A stretch of 64,000 nt of DNA from Sinomonas sp. R1AF57 (lineage in GTDB: Bacteria; Actinomycetota; Actinomycetes; Actinomycetales; Micrococcaceae), in NCBI RefSeq assembly GCF_002224485.1, contig NZ_CP022463.1, forward strand, positions 2,555,990 to 2,619,989, given 5' to 3'. This document shows, piece after piece, positions 44,240-54,033 of this stretch. The notes below the pieces were generated by a model, which did no database searches, had not been told where the DNA came from, and worked only from the letters and a program-made list of their open reading frames with translations. Each line of letters begins with the position of its first letter. Position 1 is the first letter of the stretch. A program made the translations under genes and the position numbers.

Positions 44240-47200
44240 CAGTACTGCACCTCCTGCGAACGCCTGCGGATCGTCGCGACCATGTCGCGCTGGTTCCCGG
44301 TGGGGCCCAGGTAGTTGAAGGCGTACGCGAGCTGCGCGTACCCGCCGATGAGGTGCGTCGGCTTGACCAGGAGCCGGGTCGCCGAGTTGTGGATGCCGCC
44401 GCGCCGGCCGGTCGCCTCGGACTTCGGCACGTCGATCGTGCGCTCCTGCGCATGGTGGACATACACGACGCCGGCAGGCATGCGATGGCTCACGATGGCC
44501 CGCCCCACGAACACGCCGTTGGCATTCACGCACTCGATCCAGTCGTTGTCCTTCACGCCGATCGCCTCCGCGTCCTCGCGGCTCATCCAGCACGTGGGGC
44601 CGCCGCGGGAGAGCGAGAGCATGAACAGGTTGTCCTGGTACTCGGAGTGGATGGACCACTTGTTGTGGGGTGTGAGGTACCGGACGGTGATCTCGAGGCC
44701 GTCGCCGCCGAGCCTGGGCTCGCCGAACAGCCGGTTCATGTCCAGAGGCGGCCGGTACAGCGGCAGGGCCTCCCCCAGGTCCCGCATCCAGTCGTGGTCC
44801 AGGAAGAAGTGCATGCGCCCGGTGAGCGTGTGCCACGGCTTGAGCCGCTCGACGTTGATGGTGAACGGCGCGTACCGCCGGCCGCCGGTCTCCGAGCCCG
44901 ACCATTCCGGCGAGGTGATGACGGGGACGGGCGCGACCTGCGTGTCGGCGAACCGGATGGTCCTCTCCTCGGACCCTTCGGCGAGGTCGGCGAGCCGCCG
45001 GCCCGTGCGCACCTCGAGGTCCTTGAAGCCCTGCACCGCCAGCTCGCCGTTCGTGGTCCCGGAGAACGCGAGGATGGCCTCGGCGAGCTTCGCGTCCGTG
45101 TCGATCGCCGGCAGGCCCGCGGCCGGCCCGTGGGACATCACCCCGTTGCTGCCGGCCAGCCGGTCGAGCGTGTGCCCGAGCCGATAGGTGACGTTCTTGA
45201 CCGTGAAGCCCTTCTCGCGCGCCAGCGGCCCGACGGCAGCGAGCTTGTCCGCGATCGCCGTGTAGTCGCGCTCGACCACGGCGAAGACCGGCATCGTCTG
45301 CCCCGGCACGGCGGGGACGTCGCCGTCGCGCCAGTCGCGCACGACGCCGCCGGGCTGGGCCAGCTGCCCCGGCGTGTCATGCTGCAGGGGCACCGAGACG
45401 AGGTCCCGCCGGACGCCGAGGTGCTTGCGGGCCAGCCTCGAGAACTCGCGGGCCAGCCCGTGGAACATCTCGAAGTCGCTCCGCGCCTCCCACGGGGGAT
45501 CGATCGCGGGGGTGAACGCGTGGACGTACGGGTGCATGTCGGTCGATGAGAGGTCGTACTTCTCGTACCAGGTCGCGGCCGGGAACACGATGTCGGAGAG
45601 CAGGGTCGTGCTCGTCATGCGGAAGTCCGCGGACATGAGCAGATCGAGCTTGCCCTCGGGCGTCTCCTCGTGCCACGCGACGTCGCGCGGGCGCGGCATC
45701 CCGGGCTCTGCCGCAGTCCCCATCACGTTGTTGTGGGTGCCGAGCAGGTTCTTGAGGAAGTACTCGTTGCCCTTCGCGGAGGAGCCCATGAGGTTGGAGC
45801 GCCACAGCACGAGGGTCCGGGGCCAGTTCTGCTCGGCGTCGACGTCGTCGATCGCGGGCTTCAGCGTGCCTTGCTTGAGCTGTGCCGCCACGTACTCGGC
45901 CTCGCTGGCAGCGGCACCCGACGCGACGGCGTCGTGCGCCTCATCCGCGACCGCGAGCGGGCTGCGGTCGAACTGCGGGTAGAACGGCATCCATCCGAGC
46001 CGTGCCGACTGCGCGATCGCGTCGGCCGTGTGCATGCCGTCGAGGTGGCCCTCCGCCAGCGGAGAGGCGAGCGAGGCCGCCGAGTACCCGTCGTTGCGCC
46101 ACTGTCCGGTGTGCATGTACCAGTACGAGGTCCCGGTCATGGTGCGCGGCGGCCGACTCCAGTCGAGGGCGTTCGCGAGCGAGACCCACCCGGTGATGGG
46201 GCGGGTCTTCTCCTGGCCCACGTAGTGCGCCCAGCCGCCGCCGTTGCGGCCCATGGAGCCGGTGAGGAGCAGGAGGGCGAGGATCGAGCGGTAGGTCGCG
46301 TCGCCGTGGAACCACTGGCAGATTCCCGCGCCCATGATGACCATCGAGCGTCCTTGGGACTCCTCGGCGTTGCGGGCGAACTCCCGCGCGATCCGGATGC
46401 ACTGGGACGCCGGGACTGAGGTGATGGCCTCCTGCCAGGCGGGAGTGTAGGGGCTGGACGCTTCGTCGTACCCCGCAGGCCACTCCCCGGGCAGGCCTGG
46501 CCGCGCCACGCCGTATTGGGCCATCATCAGGTCGAACACGGTGGTCACGGTGCGTCCCCCCAGCTCGCGCACCGGGACCCCGCGCGTCAGTACCGACCCC
46601 GACCCGTCTGGGGCCTCGAAGCAGGGCAGGAGGACTTCGGCCGTGCCGCCCTCGGGATCACCGTGCAGGCTCAGGCGCGGCACGACGTCGCCGAGGTCGA
46701 GGTTCCACTTGCCCTCGCCGGAGTCGCTGTAGCGGAAGCCGATCGAACCATTGGGCACCACGGGCTGGCCGGTCGCGTCGTCGAGGAGCACGGTCTTCCA
46801 CTTGGCATCCTCGGTGCCGTCCTGGCCGCCCTGGTCCTGGCCGTCGGGGAGGTCCGCGGCGGTGAGGAACTTTCCCGGCACCAGCCCCGCGCCGTCGGGC
46901 CCCGGCACCAGCGTGATGAGGAACGGGAGGTCGGTGTACCGGCGGGCGTAGTCGGTGAAGAAGCCGACCTGCCGGTCGCGGAAGAACTCGGTGAGCAGCA
47001 CGTGGCCCATGGCCATGGCCAGGGCCGCATCGGTGCCCGCCTGCGCGGGCATCCACTCGTCGGCGAACTTCGTGTTGTCCGCGTAGTCGGGGCTCACCAC
47101 GACCACCTTCGTGCCGCGGTAGCGCACCTCGGCCATCCAGTGCGCGTCCGGGGTCCGGGTCACCGGGACGTTCGAGCCCCACATGACCAGGTAGGTGGAG

Positions 47201-47982
47201 TCCCACCAGTCGCCGGACTCGGGGACGTCCGTCTGGTCCCCGAACACCTGTGGACTGGCCACGGGGAGGTCCGCGTACCAGTCGTAGAAGCTCGTCATGA
47301 CGCCGCCGATGAGCTGGACGAAGCGTGTCCCGACGCAGTGGCTCACCATCGACATCGCGGGGATCGGCGAGAACCCCGCGCACCGGTCGGGCCCGTACGT
47401 GCGGATGGTGTGGACGTGGGCGGCCGCCGCCATCTCGGTGGCCTCGTTCCAGCTGGCGCGCACGAGGCCGCCCTTGCCGCGGGCCTGGTGGTAGCGGCGC
47501 CGCCGCTCCGGGTCCGACACGACGTCGGCCCAGGCCTCGACGGGGTCCCCCAGGCGCTGCTTCGCCTCCCGGTACATCTCCAGCAGCACGCCGCGCACGT
47601 ACGGGTAGCGCACACGCGTGGGCGAATAGGTGTACCACGAGAAGGCCGCACCGCGGGGGCAGCCCCGGGGCTCGTACTCGGGACGGTCCGGGCCCACCGA
47701 GGGATAGTCGGTCTGCTGCGACTCCCACGTGATGATGCCGTCCTTCACGTACACCTTCCACGAGCACGAGCCCGTGCAGTTCACGCCATGGGTCGAGCGG
47801 ACCACTTTGTCGTGGCTCCACCGGTCCCGGTAGAACACATCCCCTGCGCGCCCGCCCTCGCGGAACACAGCGCGCCCATCATCGGTCTCGTCCCAGCGGG
47901 TGAAGAAGCGACCCATCGCGAGCATCGCGTCGGATGCGCTTCCGTCCAGCCCGGGGCGGATTGGTCCGGCAGCCATGGCCAC
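44239..47982 (-). CDS. narG: Respiratory nitrate reductase alpha subunit
   Basis: 1247-aa molybdo-bis-MGD subunit that reduces nitrate to nitrite on the cytoplasmic side of the membrane. The N-terminal FS0 cluster region is STHGVNCTGSCSWKVYVKDG with EPRGCPRGAAFSWY. The cofactor region has YLVMWGSNVPVTRTPDAH, which holds the Asp molybdenum ligand of the NarG type. The start is GTG 47982 (MAMAAG) or ATG 47976; neither has a strong Shine-Dalgarno. With narH, narJ, narI and narK it forms one overlapping operon for anaerobic nitrate respiration. Confidence 0.97.
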   Translation of the reverse strand: MAMAAGPIRPGLDGSASDAMLAMGRFFTRWDETDDGRAVFREGGRAGDVFYRDRWSHDKVVRSTHGVNCTGSCSWKVYVKDGIITWESQQTDYPSVGPDRPEYEPRGCPRGAAFSWYTYSPTRVRYPYVRGVLLEMYREAKQRLGDPVEAWADVVSDPERRRRYHQARGKGGLVRASWNEATEMAAAAHVHTIRTYGPDRCAGFSPIPAMSMVSHCVGTRFVQLIGGVMTSFYDWYADLPVASPQVFGDQTDVPESGDWWDSTYLVMWGSNVPVTRTPDAHWMAEVRYRGTKVVVVSPDYADNTKFADEWMPAQAGTDAALAMAMGHVLLTEFFRDRQVGFFTDYARRYTDLPFLITLVPGPDGAGLVPGKFLTAADLPDGQDQGGQDGTEDAKWKTVLLDDATGQPVVPNGSIGFRYSDSGEGKWNLDLGDVVPRLSLHGDPEGGTAEVLLPCFEAPDGSGSVLTRGVPVRELGGRTVTTVFDLMMAQYGVARPGLPGEWPAGYDEASSPYTPAWQEAITSVPASQCIRIAREFARNAEESQGRSMVIMGAGICQWFHGDATYRSILALLLLTGSMGRNGGGWAHYVGQEKTRPITGWVSLANALDWSRPPRTMTGTSYWYMHTGQWRNDGYSAASLASPLAEGHLDGMHTADAIAQSARLGWMPFYPQFDRSPLAVADEAHDAVASGAAASEAEYVAAQLKQGTLKPAIDDVDAEQNWPRTLVLWRSNLMGSSAKGNEYFLKNLLGTHNNVMGTAAEPGMPRPRDVAWHEETPEGKLDLLMSADFRMTSTTLLSDIVFPAATWYEKYDLSSTDMHPYVHAFTPAIDPPWEARSDFEMFHGLAREFSRLARKHLGVRRDLVSVPLQHDTPGQLAQPGGVVRDWRDGDVPAVPGQTMPVFAVVERDYTAIADKLAAVGPLAREKGFTVKNVTYRLGHTLDRLAGSNGVMSHGPAAGLPAIDTDAKLAEAILAFSGTTNGELAVQGFKDLEVRTGRRLADLAEGSEERTIRFADTQVAPVPVITSPEWSGSETGGRRYAPFTINVERLKPWHTLTGRMHFFLDHDWMRDLGEALPLYRPPLDMNRLFGEPRLGGDGLEITVRYLTPHNKWSIHSEYQDNLFMLSLSRGGPTCWMSREDAEAIGVKDNDWIECVNANGVFVGRAIVSHRMPAGVVYVHHAQERTIDVPKSEATGRRGGIHNSATRLLVKPTHLIGGYAQLAYAFNYLGPTGNQRDMVATIRRRSQEVQY

Positions 47983-48044
47983 ACTCTAGGAAGCGGGTCA
48001 GACCGGCGTGAAGGACCAAGGACCCTAGCGAAGGAAAATCTGCG
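47983..48044 (-). promoter_or_regulatory. Short leader upstream of narG
   Basis: This is 62 bp between the membrane-protein stop and narG. I see no FNR-like TTGAT-N4-ATCAA box nor a clear sigma-70 pair, so nar may be transcribed from a promoter upstream of the 48045-49214 gene. Confidence 0.3.
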
Positions 48045-49214
48045 CTAATCGGATGCCGGATTTGGATCGGTCACGCGACTGTCCTCGACAGCGGCCGCGA
48101 CATTCCTTGTGAAGAGCACAAGCCATGAGAGAATGACGCCCGCCACGACGAGCTCCATGGCCGTCATGTTGTAGTACGCGAGGGGCCACCAGATGAGCAC
48201 GGAGAGCACGGCCGCCCCCAGCATCACGTACCCAGCGGCGTAGAACGTCCGGCCCAGCCCGGGCAGCCACGCGGGCGCGCGCAGGACGAGGAACGTGTAG
48301 ACGGCCGTCATCGCCGTCGCGAGTGTGTTGTGGAGCGGCATGAAGACGTCCACCGGAATCAGTCCGGCGCCCGCGAGGAGGACCCCGAGGAGCACGAGGC
48401 TGGCGAGGAGCGCGCGCTCGCGTGTGGGGCCCAGAGGCGAGCGGGCCCGGCGCCTGTAGAGGTCCAGCGACCTCAGGTCGCGGGTCATGTACTCCGCCAG
48501 GAGCGTGATGACGGCGCCGGCCGTGACGAGCGTCGCGTTGAACGTGAGCGAGACCCCGTAGTCGGCGGCCCCGAGCACGCTGAAGTTCACTTCCCACCAA
48601 TCGGTGCGGTTGGTGGTGACCATCGAGGTCAGCACGCCCGCCGCCAGGAAGGTCGCGAGGAGGTTGGACAGGGCGTAGCTGTCCATCCGAGAGCCGGACT
48701 GGTGCGACGAGTAGCCGGCGAGACCACCTGCCACCGCCGTGAGGAGCGAGGCGGCGAACGCGTCCAGCGTCAGGCCGGTGAACGCGCGCTGGAAGATCTG
48801 GAAGCTCGCCCACGTGACCATGAACGCGATCGCCGCGTGCGCGAAGGACAGCGCCACGAGCCCGAGGAGCCGGCGCCAGAGCGGCCGTTCCGCAAGCCAG
48901 CGGCGCTCCGGGTCGGCGTAGGAGCGCCGGTAGGCCACCGGGAAGGACAGCAGCGCCGCGGCCCCGGCCACGATCGCCGCGACGTCGCCGACCCCGTTGT
49001 CTCCCGACAGCGCCGGCCTGCGCTCGGCGAAGGCTGCGAGCGCCACGGCCACACCCACGACGGCGGCCGCCCCCGCACCGAAGAGCGCGTGGGCTTCCGC
49101 CGTGGTCGCCGGGCCCACGACGCGGCGCGGCAGGTCGGCGCTGCGGCGCGGCGCGTCAGCGCTGCGGCGCGCCGGCTCGGCGGTGCGGCGGCCGGCCTCG
49201 GCGTCCCGGCTCAT
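48045..49214 (-). CDS. Polytopic membrane protein upstream of narG, unknown function
   Basis: 389 aa. The cytosolic N-terminus has a repeated RRSAD-x-PRR pattern, then about eight to ten hydrophobic helices. Loops include PERRWLAERPLWRR and IPVDVFMPLHNTLATAM; the latter recalls the HN-containing loop of DUF998/Frag1-like families, but I cannot assign it firmly. Same strand and only 62 bp before narG, so it may be part of the nar transcript. No haem-ligand pattern or sensor domain is evident. Confidence 0.8.
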   Translation of the reverse strand: MSRDAEAGRRTAEPARRSADAPRRSADLPRRVVGPATTAEAHALFGAGAAAVVGVAVALAAFAERRPALSGDNGVGDVAAIVAGAAALLSFPVAYRRSYADPERRWLAERPLWRRLLGLVALSFAHAAIAFMVTWASFQIFQRAFTGLTLDAFAASLLTAVAGGLAGYSSHQSGSRMDSYALSNLLATFLAAGVLTSMVTTNRTDWWEVNFSVLGAADYGVSLTFNATLVTAGAVITLLAEYMTRDLRSLDLYRRRARSPLGPTRERALLASLVLLGVLLAGAGLIPVDVFMPLHNTLATAMTAVYTFLVLRAPAWLPGLGRTFYAAGYVMLGAAVLSVLIWWPLAYYNMTAMELVVAGVILSWLVLFTRNVAAAVEDSRVTDPNPASD

Positions 49215-49273
49215 GGAAGCCTCCTCATGGGCGCCAGTCTAGTGGCGCGCGGCAATGCTTCCCCGGGGAACGC

Positions 49274-49306
49274 GAGAGCCCCCTCCCGCTCGGGAAGGGG
49301 GCTCTC
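49274..49306 (-). terminator. rplKA terminator
   Basis: GAGAGCCCCC (49274-49283) pairs with GGGGGCTCTC (49297-49306), with an inner TCCC/GGGA extension and a small loop, 24 bp past the rplA stop. It separates the ribosomal genes from the nar region. Confidence 0.75.
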
Positions 49307-49329
49307 ACTGTCGAGGCGCCGTGGGCCGA

Positions 49330-50037
49330 TCAGCCCTCGAGGATCACCTTGGTCGCGTTCGGGTCGACCGGGACACCCGGGCCGAACGTCGTGGCGACGG
49401 TGGCCTTCTGGATGTAGCGGCCCTTCGACGCGGACGGCTTGAGGCGGAGGATCTCCTCAAGGGCGGCCGCGTAGTTCTCGGCCAGCTGGCGGGCGTCGAA
49501 CGAGCTCTTGCCGATGATGAAGTGCAGGTTCGAGTGCTTGTCGACGCGGAAGTCGATCTTGCCGCCCTTGATGTCCGTCACGGCCTTCGCGACGTCCGGG
49601 GTCACCGTGCCGGTCTTGGGGTTCGGCATGAGGTTGCGGGGGCCGAGGATCTTGCCGAGGCGGCCGACCTTGCCCATGAGCTCCGGGGTGGCCACGGCGG
49701 CGTCGAAGTCCGTCCAGCCGCCCTGAATGCGCTCGATGAGGTCGTCCGAGCCGACGATGTCGGCGCCGGCAGCCTCAGCCGCCGCGGCCTTGTCGCCGGT
49801 CGCGAACACGACGACGCGGGCGGTCTTGCCGGTGCCGTGCGGGAGGTTGACGGTGCCGCGGACCATCTGGTCCGCCTTGCGGGGGTCGACGCCGAGGCGG
49901 AACGCGACCTCAACGGTGGCGTCCGCCTTCGAGGAGCTGATCTCCTTGGCGAGGGCGACGCCCTCGGCCGGGCTGTACAGCTTGCCGGCCTCAATCTTGG
50001 CGGCTGCTGCCTCGTATGCCTTGCTGCGCTTTGCCAT
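49330..50037 (-). CDS. rplA: 50S ribosomal protein L1
   Basis: 235-aa L1-stalk protein that also represses rplKA translation in many bacteria. It has [35 protein letters not shown] and [18 protein letters not shown], a typical L1 signature. AAGGAGA lies upstream of ATG 50037. It is 123 bp after rplK. Confidence 0.98.
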   Translation of the reverse strand: MAKRSKAYEAAAAKIEAGKLYSPAEGVALAKEISSSKADATVEVAFRLGVDPRKADQMVRGTVNLPHGTGKTARVVVFATGDKAAAAEAAGADIVGSDDLIERIQGGWTDFDAAVATPELMGKVGRLGKILGPRNLMPNPKTGTVTPDVAKAVTDIKGGKIDFRVDKHSNLHFIIGKSSFDARQLAENYAAALEEILRLKPSASKGRYIQKATVATTFGPGVPVDPNATKVILEG

Positions 50038-50160
50038 GCTGCTCTTGATCTCCTTGTGCAGGTGTGGTCGTTGTGGGCCGCGCTAGGCCCTGCCACGGAC
50101 TTCTCAGGTGGGGCAATCGCCCCGGTGGTTGAGCGGAGCCGAAACCCCGGTCAGGAGGGA

Positions 50161-50592
50161 CTAGCCCTCGACGGTGATGCCCATCGAGCGGGCCGTGCCC
50201 GCGATGATCTTCTTCGCGGCCTCGACGTCGTTCGCGTTGAGGTCCTCGAGCTTGGTCTTGGCGATCTCCTCGACCTGCGCGTCGGTGAGCTTGGCGACCT
50301 TGACCGTGTGCGGCGTGGCCGAGCCCTTGCCGACGCCCGCAGCCTTCTTGATCAGCTCAGCGGCCGGCGGGGTCTTGGTGATGAACGTGAACGAGCGGTC
50401 CTCGTAGACCGTGATCTCGACCGGGATGACGTTGCCACGCTGGGATTCCGTCGCGGCGTTGTACGCCTTGCAGAACTCCATGATGTTGACACCGTGCTGG
50501 CCAAGCGCGGGACCGATCGGCGGGGCCGGGTTGGCGGCGCCTGCCTGGATCTGCAGCTTGATGAGGCCGGTGACCTTCTTCTTGGGAGCCAA
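50161..50592 (-). CDS. rplK: 50S ribosomal protein L11
   Basis: 143-aa GTPase-centre protein and partner of RelA and thiostrepton-type drugs. I chose TTG 50592 ([16 protein letters not shown]), with AGAAGGA 7 nt upstream, because L11 normally starts MAPKKK; the frame open to 50658 is unconserved. It contains [19 protein letters not shown], including the Pro residues of the thiostrepton site. It precedes rplA. Confidence 0.97.
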
Positions 50593-50649
50593 TGTAGGGT
50601 CCTTCTCTTCTTCTGGTTCCCGGTGCAGCAGGAGCGCCGCACCGGGGGT

Positions 50650-50670
50650 GACTGCCATGGCCAGGCAGTC
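50650..50670 (-). promoter_or_regulatory. Small perfect hairpin in the nusG-rplK gap
   Basis: GACTGCC (50650-50656) and GGCAGTC (50664-50670) form a 7-bp stem with loop ATGGCCA, 58 bp upstream of rplK. It may be part of the rplKA leader to which L1 can bind in other bacteria; that is inference from position. Confidence 0.3.
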
Positions 50671-50755
50671 CGCCGCCCCGCGGCCGGAAAGGCGTCCAGC
50701 CTCAGGGCGAAATCTTCAGTTGTCCTGCCCCACGCTGGGCTGCGCGGGCGGGGCC

Positions 50756-51733
50756 CTAGATCTTCGAGACCTGGTTGAACGCGAGGGTGACCGGGGTCTC
50801 GCGCTCGAAGATCGAGACGAGCACCACGAGGGTCTGCGACTCGGGCTTGATCTCCGAGATCGTCGCGGGAAGGGTCTCGAAGGGGCCCTCCTTGACGATG
50901 ACGGACTCGCCGACCTCGAAGTCGACCGCGACCGGCGCGGAGGGAACCCGCTGGCCGGCCTTGCCCGCCGCCTTCGCCTCGGCAGCCTGCTCCTGCTCGA
51001 ACACGGGCGCGAGCATCGAGAAGACCTCGTCGAGCGTCAGCGGCACCGGGTTGTGGGCGTTGCCCACGAAGCCGGTCACACCCGGGGTGTGGCGCACGGC
51101 GCCCCACGAGGCGTCGGTGAGGTCCATGCGCACGAGCACGTAGCCCGGGATGCGCACGCGGTTGACCACCTTGCGCTGGGCGTTCTTGATCTCGACGACT
51201 TCCTCCATCGGGACCTGGATCTCGAAGATGTAGTCTTCCATGTCCAGCGTCTGGATGCGGGTCTCGAGGTTGGCCTTCACGCGGTTCTCGTAGCCTGCGT
51301 ACGAGTGGATGACGTACCAGTCGCCCGGCTGGCGGCGCAGCTTGGCGCGGAACTCCTCGGCAGCCTTGGCAGCGGCCTCAGCGGGGTCAACCGGCGCTTC
51401 CGGCTCGGAGGCCTCTTCGGCCTCGGCCTCGTCAGCCTCGACCTCATCGGCCTCGGCTTCGTCGGTGCCCTCGGTGGCGAGCTCGTCCTCGGTCTCAATG
51501 TGGACGCCCGGGGCGCCGAACGCCTCGGTGGCGACAGCCTCGTCGTCGTCCGTCTCGGCCTCAGCCGAAGCGTCGTCGTCCGTCTCGGCCTCAGCCGAGG
51601 CCTCGTCCTCAAAGGTGGCCTCGTCCTCGGGGGCGGCAGGGGCAGCCGCGGAGTCGGCGGCATCGGAGAAGGCCGGCTCGAAGGCCGTCTCCTCGTGCTC
51701 GGTTCCGCGATCCTCGAGCTCGTGCTCAGACAC
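50756..51733 (-). CDS. nusG: Transcription termination/antitermination factor NusG, with long acidic N-terminus
   Basis: NusG binds RNA polymerase through its NGN domain and S10/Rho through the C-terminal KOW domain. The NGN domain starts near residue 135 ([20 protein letters not shown]) and includes [11 protein letters not shown] and [11 protein letters not shown] follows as [20 protein letters not shown]. The first 130 residues are acidic, low-complexity, with a tandem copy of [10 protein letters not shown]. At 325 aa it is far longer than the 181-aa E. coli protein. GTG 51733 has AGGAGA 4 nt upstream. Confidence 0.97.
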   Translation of the reverse strand: MSEHELEDRGTEHEETAFEPAFSDAADSAAAPAAPEDEATFEDEASAEAETDDDASAEAETDDDEAVATEAFGAPGVHIETEDELATEGTDEAEADEVEADEAEAEEASEPEAPVDPAEAAAKAAEEFRAKLRRQPGDWYVIHSYAGYENRVKANLETRIQTLDMEDYIFEIQVPMEEVVEIKNAQRKVVNRVRIPGYVLVRMDLTDASWGAVRHTPGVTGFVGNAHNPVPLTLDEVFSMLAPVFEQEQAAEAKAAGKAGQRVPSAPVAVDFEVGESVIVKEGPFETLPATISEIKPESQTLVVLVSIFERETPVTLAFNQVSKI

Positions 51734-51840
51734 TTAGTCTCCTGCTTTCCTCATCTGCGACTTAAATGCGTCATCCGCACACCCCGGTCCGGGGTGCCGG
51801 ATCTCGTTCCAGCACCCGGGCCACGGTCTGCGGACCCGGC

Positions 51841-52107
51841 CTACCTGTCGGTGGGGGACGTCCCGTCGAAGACCCAGCCGACGCCGATCCCGAAGAGGAA
51901 GTCCAGGACGGAGACGACGACCATCATGACGACCACGAACCCCAGCACCATCAGGGTGTAGTTGAGCAGCTCCTGGCGCGTCGGCGTGACGACCTTGCGG
52001 AGTTCGCCGATGACCTGGCGGAGGAAGAGGGCAATGCGGCCGAAGAAGCCGAGCTTCCTGGCCTGCTTGGGGCGGCCCGCCGAGCTGCTCGCAGCTGTTT
52101 CGGTCAC
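51841..52107 (-). CDS. secE: Preprotein translocase subunit SecE
   Basis: 88-aa single-pass subunit that clamps SecY. It contains RIALFLRQVIGELRKVVTPT followed by one hydrophobic helix (LMVLGFVVVMMVVVSVLDFL). GTG 52107 has GAGGA 4 nt upstream; the longer open frame runs back through tRNA-Trp and is not coding. It lies between tRNA-Trp and nusG, the conserved place. Confidence 0.96.
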   Translation of the reverse strand: MTETAASSSAGRPKQARKLGFFGRIALFLRQVIGELRKVVTPTRQELLNYTLMVLGFVVVMMVVVSVLDFLFGIGVGWVFDGTSPTDR

Positions 52108-52206
52108 CGATTCCTCGCTTACTCCCTTATCGCCCGCAGGACATCCCCGCCGGATCCGTTCTGTGGGTGCTGGAAAAGCCCGGACCAGCCGGGCTATTCC
52201 TTGCGC

Positions 52207-52278
52207 AGGGTAGACAGGACTCGAACCTGCAACCTGCGGTTTTGGAGACCGCTGCGCTACCAATTGCGCCACTACCCT
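52207..52278 (-). tRNA. tRNA-Trp (CCA anticodon)
   Basis: A 72-nt cloverleaf is read on the minus strand: acceptor AGGGTAG pairs with CTACCCT, the D arm is GCGC-AATTGGTA-GCGC, the anticodon arm is GCGGT-CTCCAAA-ACCGC with anticodon CCA, and the T arm is CAGG-TTCGAGT-CCTG. The 3' CCA is not encoded. It lies 99 bp upstream of secE, a common arrangement. No integrase or duplicated 3' end is nearby. Confidence 0.97.
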
Positions 52279-52513
52279 ATGGCGGTTCACCGCCTCGACG
52301 GCGGAATCACCGTGGACCACCATACCAAGCTTCCGGGCTCGGACGCGCATCGGTCCGCGGAAGGCAGGTGGCCCCAGGAGTTCCAGCGCCGAGGATCAAG
52401 TCTACGCATATTCCGGGCCGGCGTCGAACTCGCCTCGCCACGCGCGCGGCGCGGGAGGCCGGTACCGCCTAGAGTAGAGGGCGACCCCGCCACCGCTCAC
52501 AAAGGATGCCCCC

Positions 52514-53719
52514 ATGACCTCCGCCCGCATCTCCCAGCGCATCGGATCCATCGCCGAATCCGCCACCCTTGCTGTGGACGCGAAGGCGAAGGCCCTCAAG
52601 GCGGCCGGGCGCCCGGTGATCGGCTTCGGCGCGGGCGAGCCGGACTTCCCGACCCCCCAGTACATCGTCGATGCCGCAATCGAGGCGGCTCGCCAGCCCA
52701 AGTACCACCGCTACTCCCCCGCCGCGGGCCTCCCCGAGCTCCGCGAGGCCATCGCCGCGAAGACGCTCCGCGACTCCGGGTATGAGGCCGCCGCCAGCCA
52801 GGTCCTCGTGACCAACGGCGGCAAGCAGGCCGTCTACAACACGTTCGCCACGCTCCTCGACCCGGGCGACGAGGTCCTCCTCCCCACCCCGTACTGGACC
52901 ACGTACCCGGAGGCCATCCGCCTCGCCGGCGGCGTGCCCGTGGAGGTTTTCGCCGGACCCGAGCAGGGCTACCTCGTCACGGTGGACCAGCTCGAGGCCG
53001 CGCTGACCGAGCGCACCAAGATCCTCCTCTTCGTCTCGCCCTCGAACCCGACGGGCGCCGTGTACTCACCGGAGCAGGTGGCGGAGATCGGACGGTGGGC
53101 TGCCTCGAAGGGCCTCTGGGTCGTCACGGACGAGATCTACGAGCACCTCACGTACGACGGCGTCCCGTTCACCTCGATCGCGACCGCCGCCCCGGAGCTC
53201 GGCGACAAGGTCGTGATCCTCAACGGCGTCGCCAAGACGTACGCGATGACCGGCTGGCGGGTGGGCTGGATGGTCGGGCCCGCCGACGTGATCAAGGCCG
53301 CCACGAACCTGCAGTCCCATGCCACGAGCAACGTCGCGAACGTCTCGCAGATGGCCGCTCTCGCCGCGGTGTCCGGACCGCTGGACGCGGTCCAGGAGAT
53401 GAAGGCGGCCTTCGACCGCCGCCGCCAGACCATGGTGAAGATGCTCTCGGAGATCGACGGCGTCAACTGCCCGACGCCGAAGGGCGCCTTCTACGTCTAC
53501 CCGGATGTCCGCGGCCTCCTGGGCAAGGAGATCGCCGGGGTCCGCCCCGCCACCTCGGCCGAGCTCGCGGCGCTCATCCTCGACAAGGTCGAGGTGGCGA
53601 TCGTCCCCGGCGAGGCCTTCGGCCCGAGCGGCTTCGTGCGCCTCTCCTACGCGCTCGGCGACGCCGACCTCGCCGAGGGCGTGGGCCGGATCCAGGAGCT
53701 CATCGGCACCGCCAAGTAG
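52514..53719 (+). CDS. Pyridoxal-phosphate class I aminotransferase (aspartate aminotransferase type)
   Basis: 401 aa. The PLP-binding Lys is in [16 protein letters not shown]; earlier motifs are [34 protein letters not shown] and [13 protein letters not shown]; the substrate-binding Arg is in SGFVRLSYA. These match type Ib aspartate aminotransferases, which interconvert aspartate and 2-oxoglutarate with oxaloacetate and glutamate. AAAGGA lies 7 nt before ATG 52514. It is monocistronic; the 3' end is 25 bp from a repeat element. Confidence 0.92.
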   Translation: MTSARISQRIGSIAESATLAVDAKAKALKAAGRPVIGFGAGEPDFPTPQYIVDAAIEAARQPKYHRYSPAAGLPELREAIAAKTLRDSGYEAAASQVLVTNGGKQAVYNTFATLLDPGDEVLLPTPYWTTYPEAIRLAGGVPVEVFAGPEQGYLVTVDQLEAALTERTKILLFVSPSNPTGAVYSPEQVAEIGRWAASKGLWVVTDEIYEHLTYDGVPFTSIATAAPELGDKVVILNGVAKTYAMTGWRVGWMVGPADVIKAATNLQSHATSNVANVSQMAALAAVSGPLDAVQEMKAAFDRRRQTMVKMLSEIDGVNCPTPKGAFYVYPDVRGLLGKEIAGVRPATSAELAALILDKVEVAIVPGEAFGPSGFVRLSYALGDADLAEGVGRIQELIGTAK

Positions 53720-53744
53720 CCTGCGGCAGGGCGGCACGCCCAAG

Positions 53745-53828
53745 CCGCCGAAGTCACCCCTTGTGGGCCCGAGGTCACCCCGTGTGGGCCCGAAGTCACC
53801 CCGTGTGGGCCCGAAGTCACCGCGTGCC
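53745..53828. repeat. 21-bp tandem array, copy C (reverse-oriented left half)
   Basis: Starts with CCGCCGAAGTCACCCC. AAGTCACC/AGGTCACC cores begin at 53751, 53772, 53793 and 53814, exactly 21 bp apart, with linker TTGTGGGCCCG or GTGTGGGCCCG. The orientation is opposite to the array at 54034-54110, so the two form the arms of one 366-bp inverted element. Confidence 0.9.
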
Positions 53829-53865
53829 GGCACTCCGATCGGGAGAAGAACCTCCGGCCGCACCA

Positions 53866-53928
53866 GAAGTGCCCGTGTCATCCATGAGTGGCGGTTTGCT
53901 CAACTTATGGATGGCACGGGCACTCTTC
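53866..53928. repeat. REP-like palindrome inside the composite element
   Basis: GAAGTGCCCGTGTCATCCAT (53866-53885) and ATGGATGGCACGGGCACTC (53907-53925) are inverted with one mismatch and a small bulge, around a 21-nt loop. Right-arm sequence recurs at 10396-10412. It has no coding function that I can see. Confidence 0.75.
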
Positions 53929-54033
53929 GTCCAAGCCGGCCTCCTCCACGCTGTTCCGGGCGCACGACGGCGAGTGGTCGCCTGACGTGAGTTCGGCGCC
54001 CAGGCCGCCACGCGACGTCGTGCGTCCCGTGAA

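Noticed and set aside
47983-48044. FNR-type box before narG
   Set aside because: No TTGAT-N4-ATCAA-like dyad is found in the 62-bp gap.
52207-52278. tRNA-Trp as an integration site
   Set aside because: No integrase and no repeated 3' tRNA segment nearby; both neighbours are ordinary chromosomal genes.
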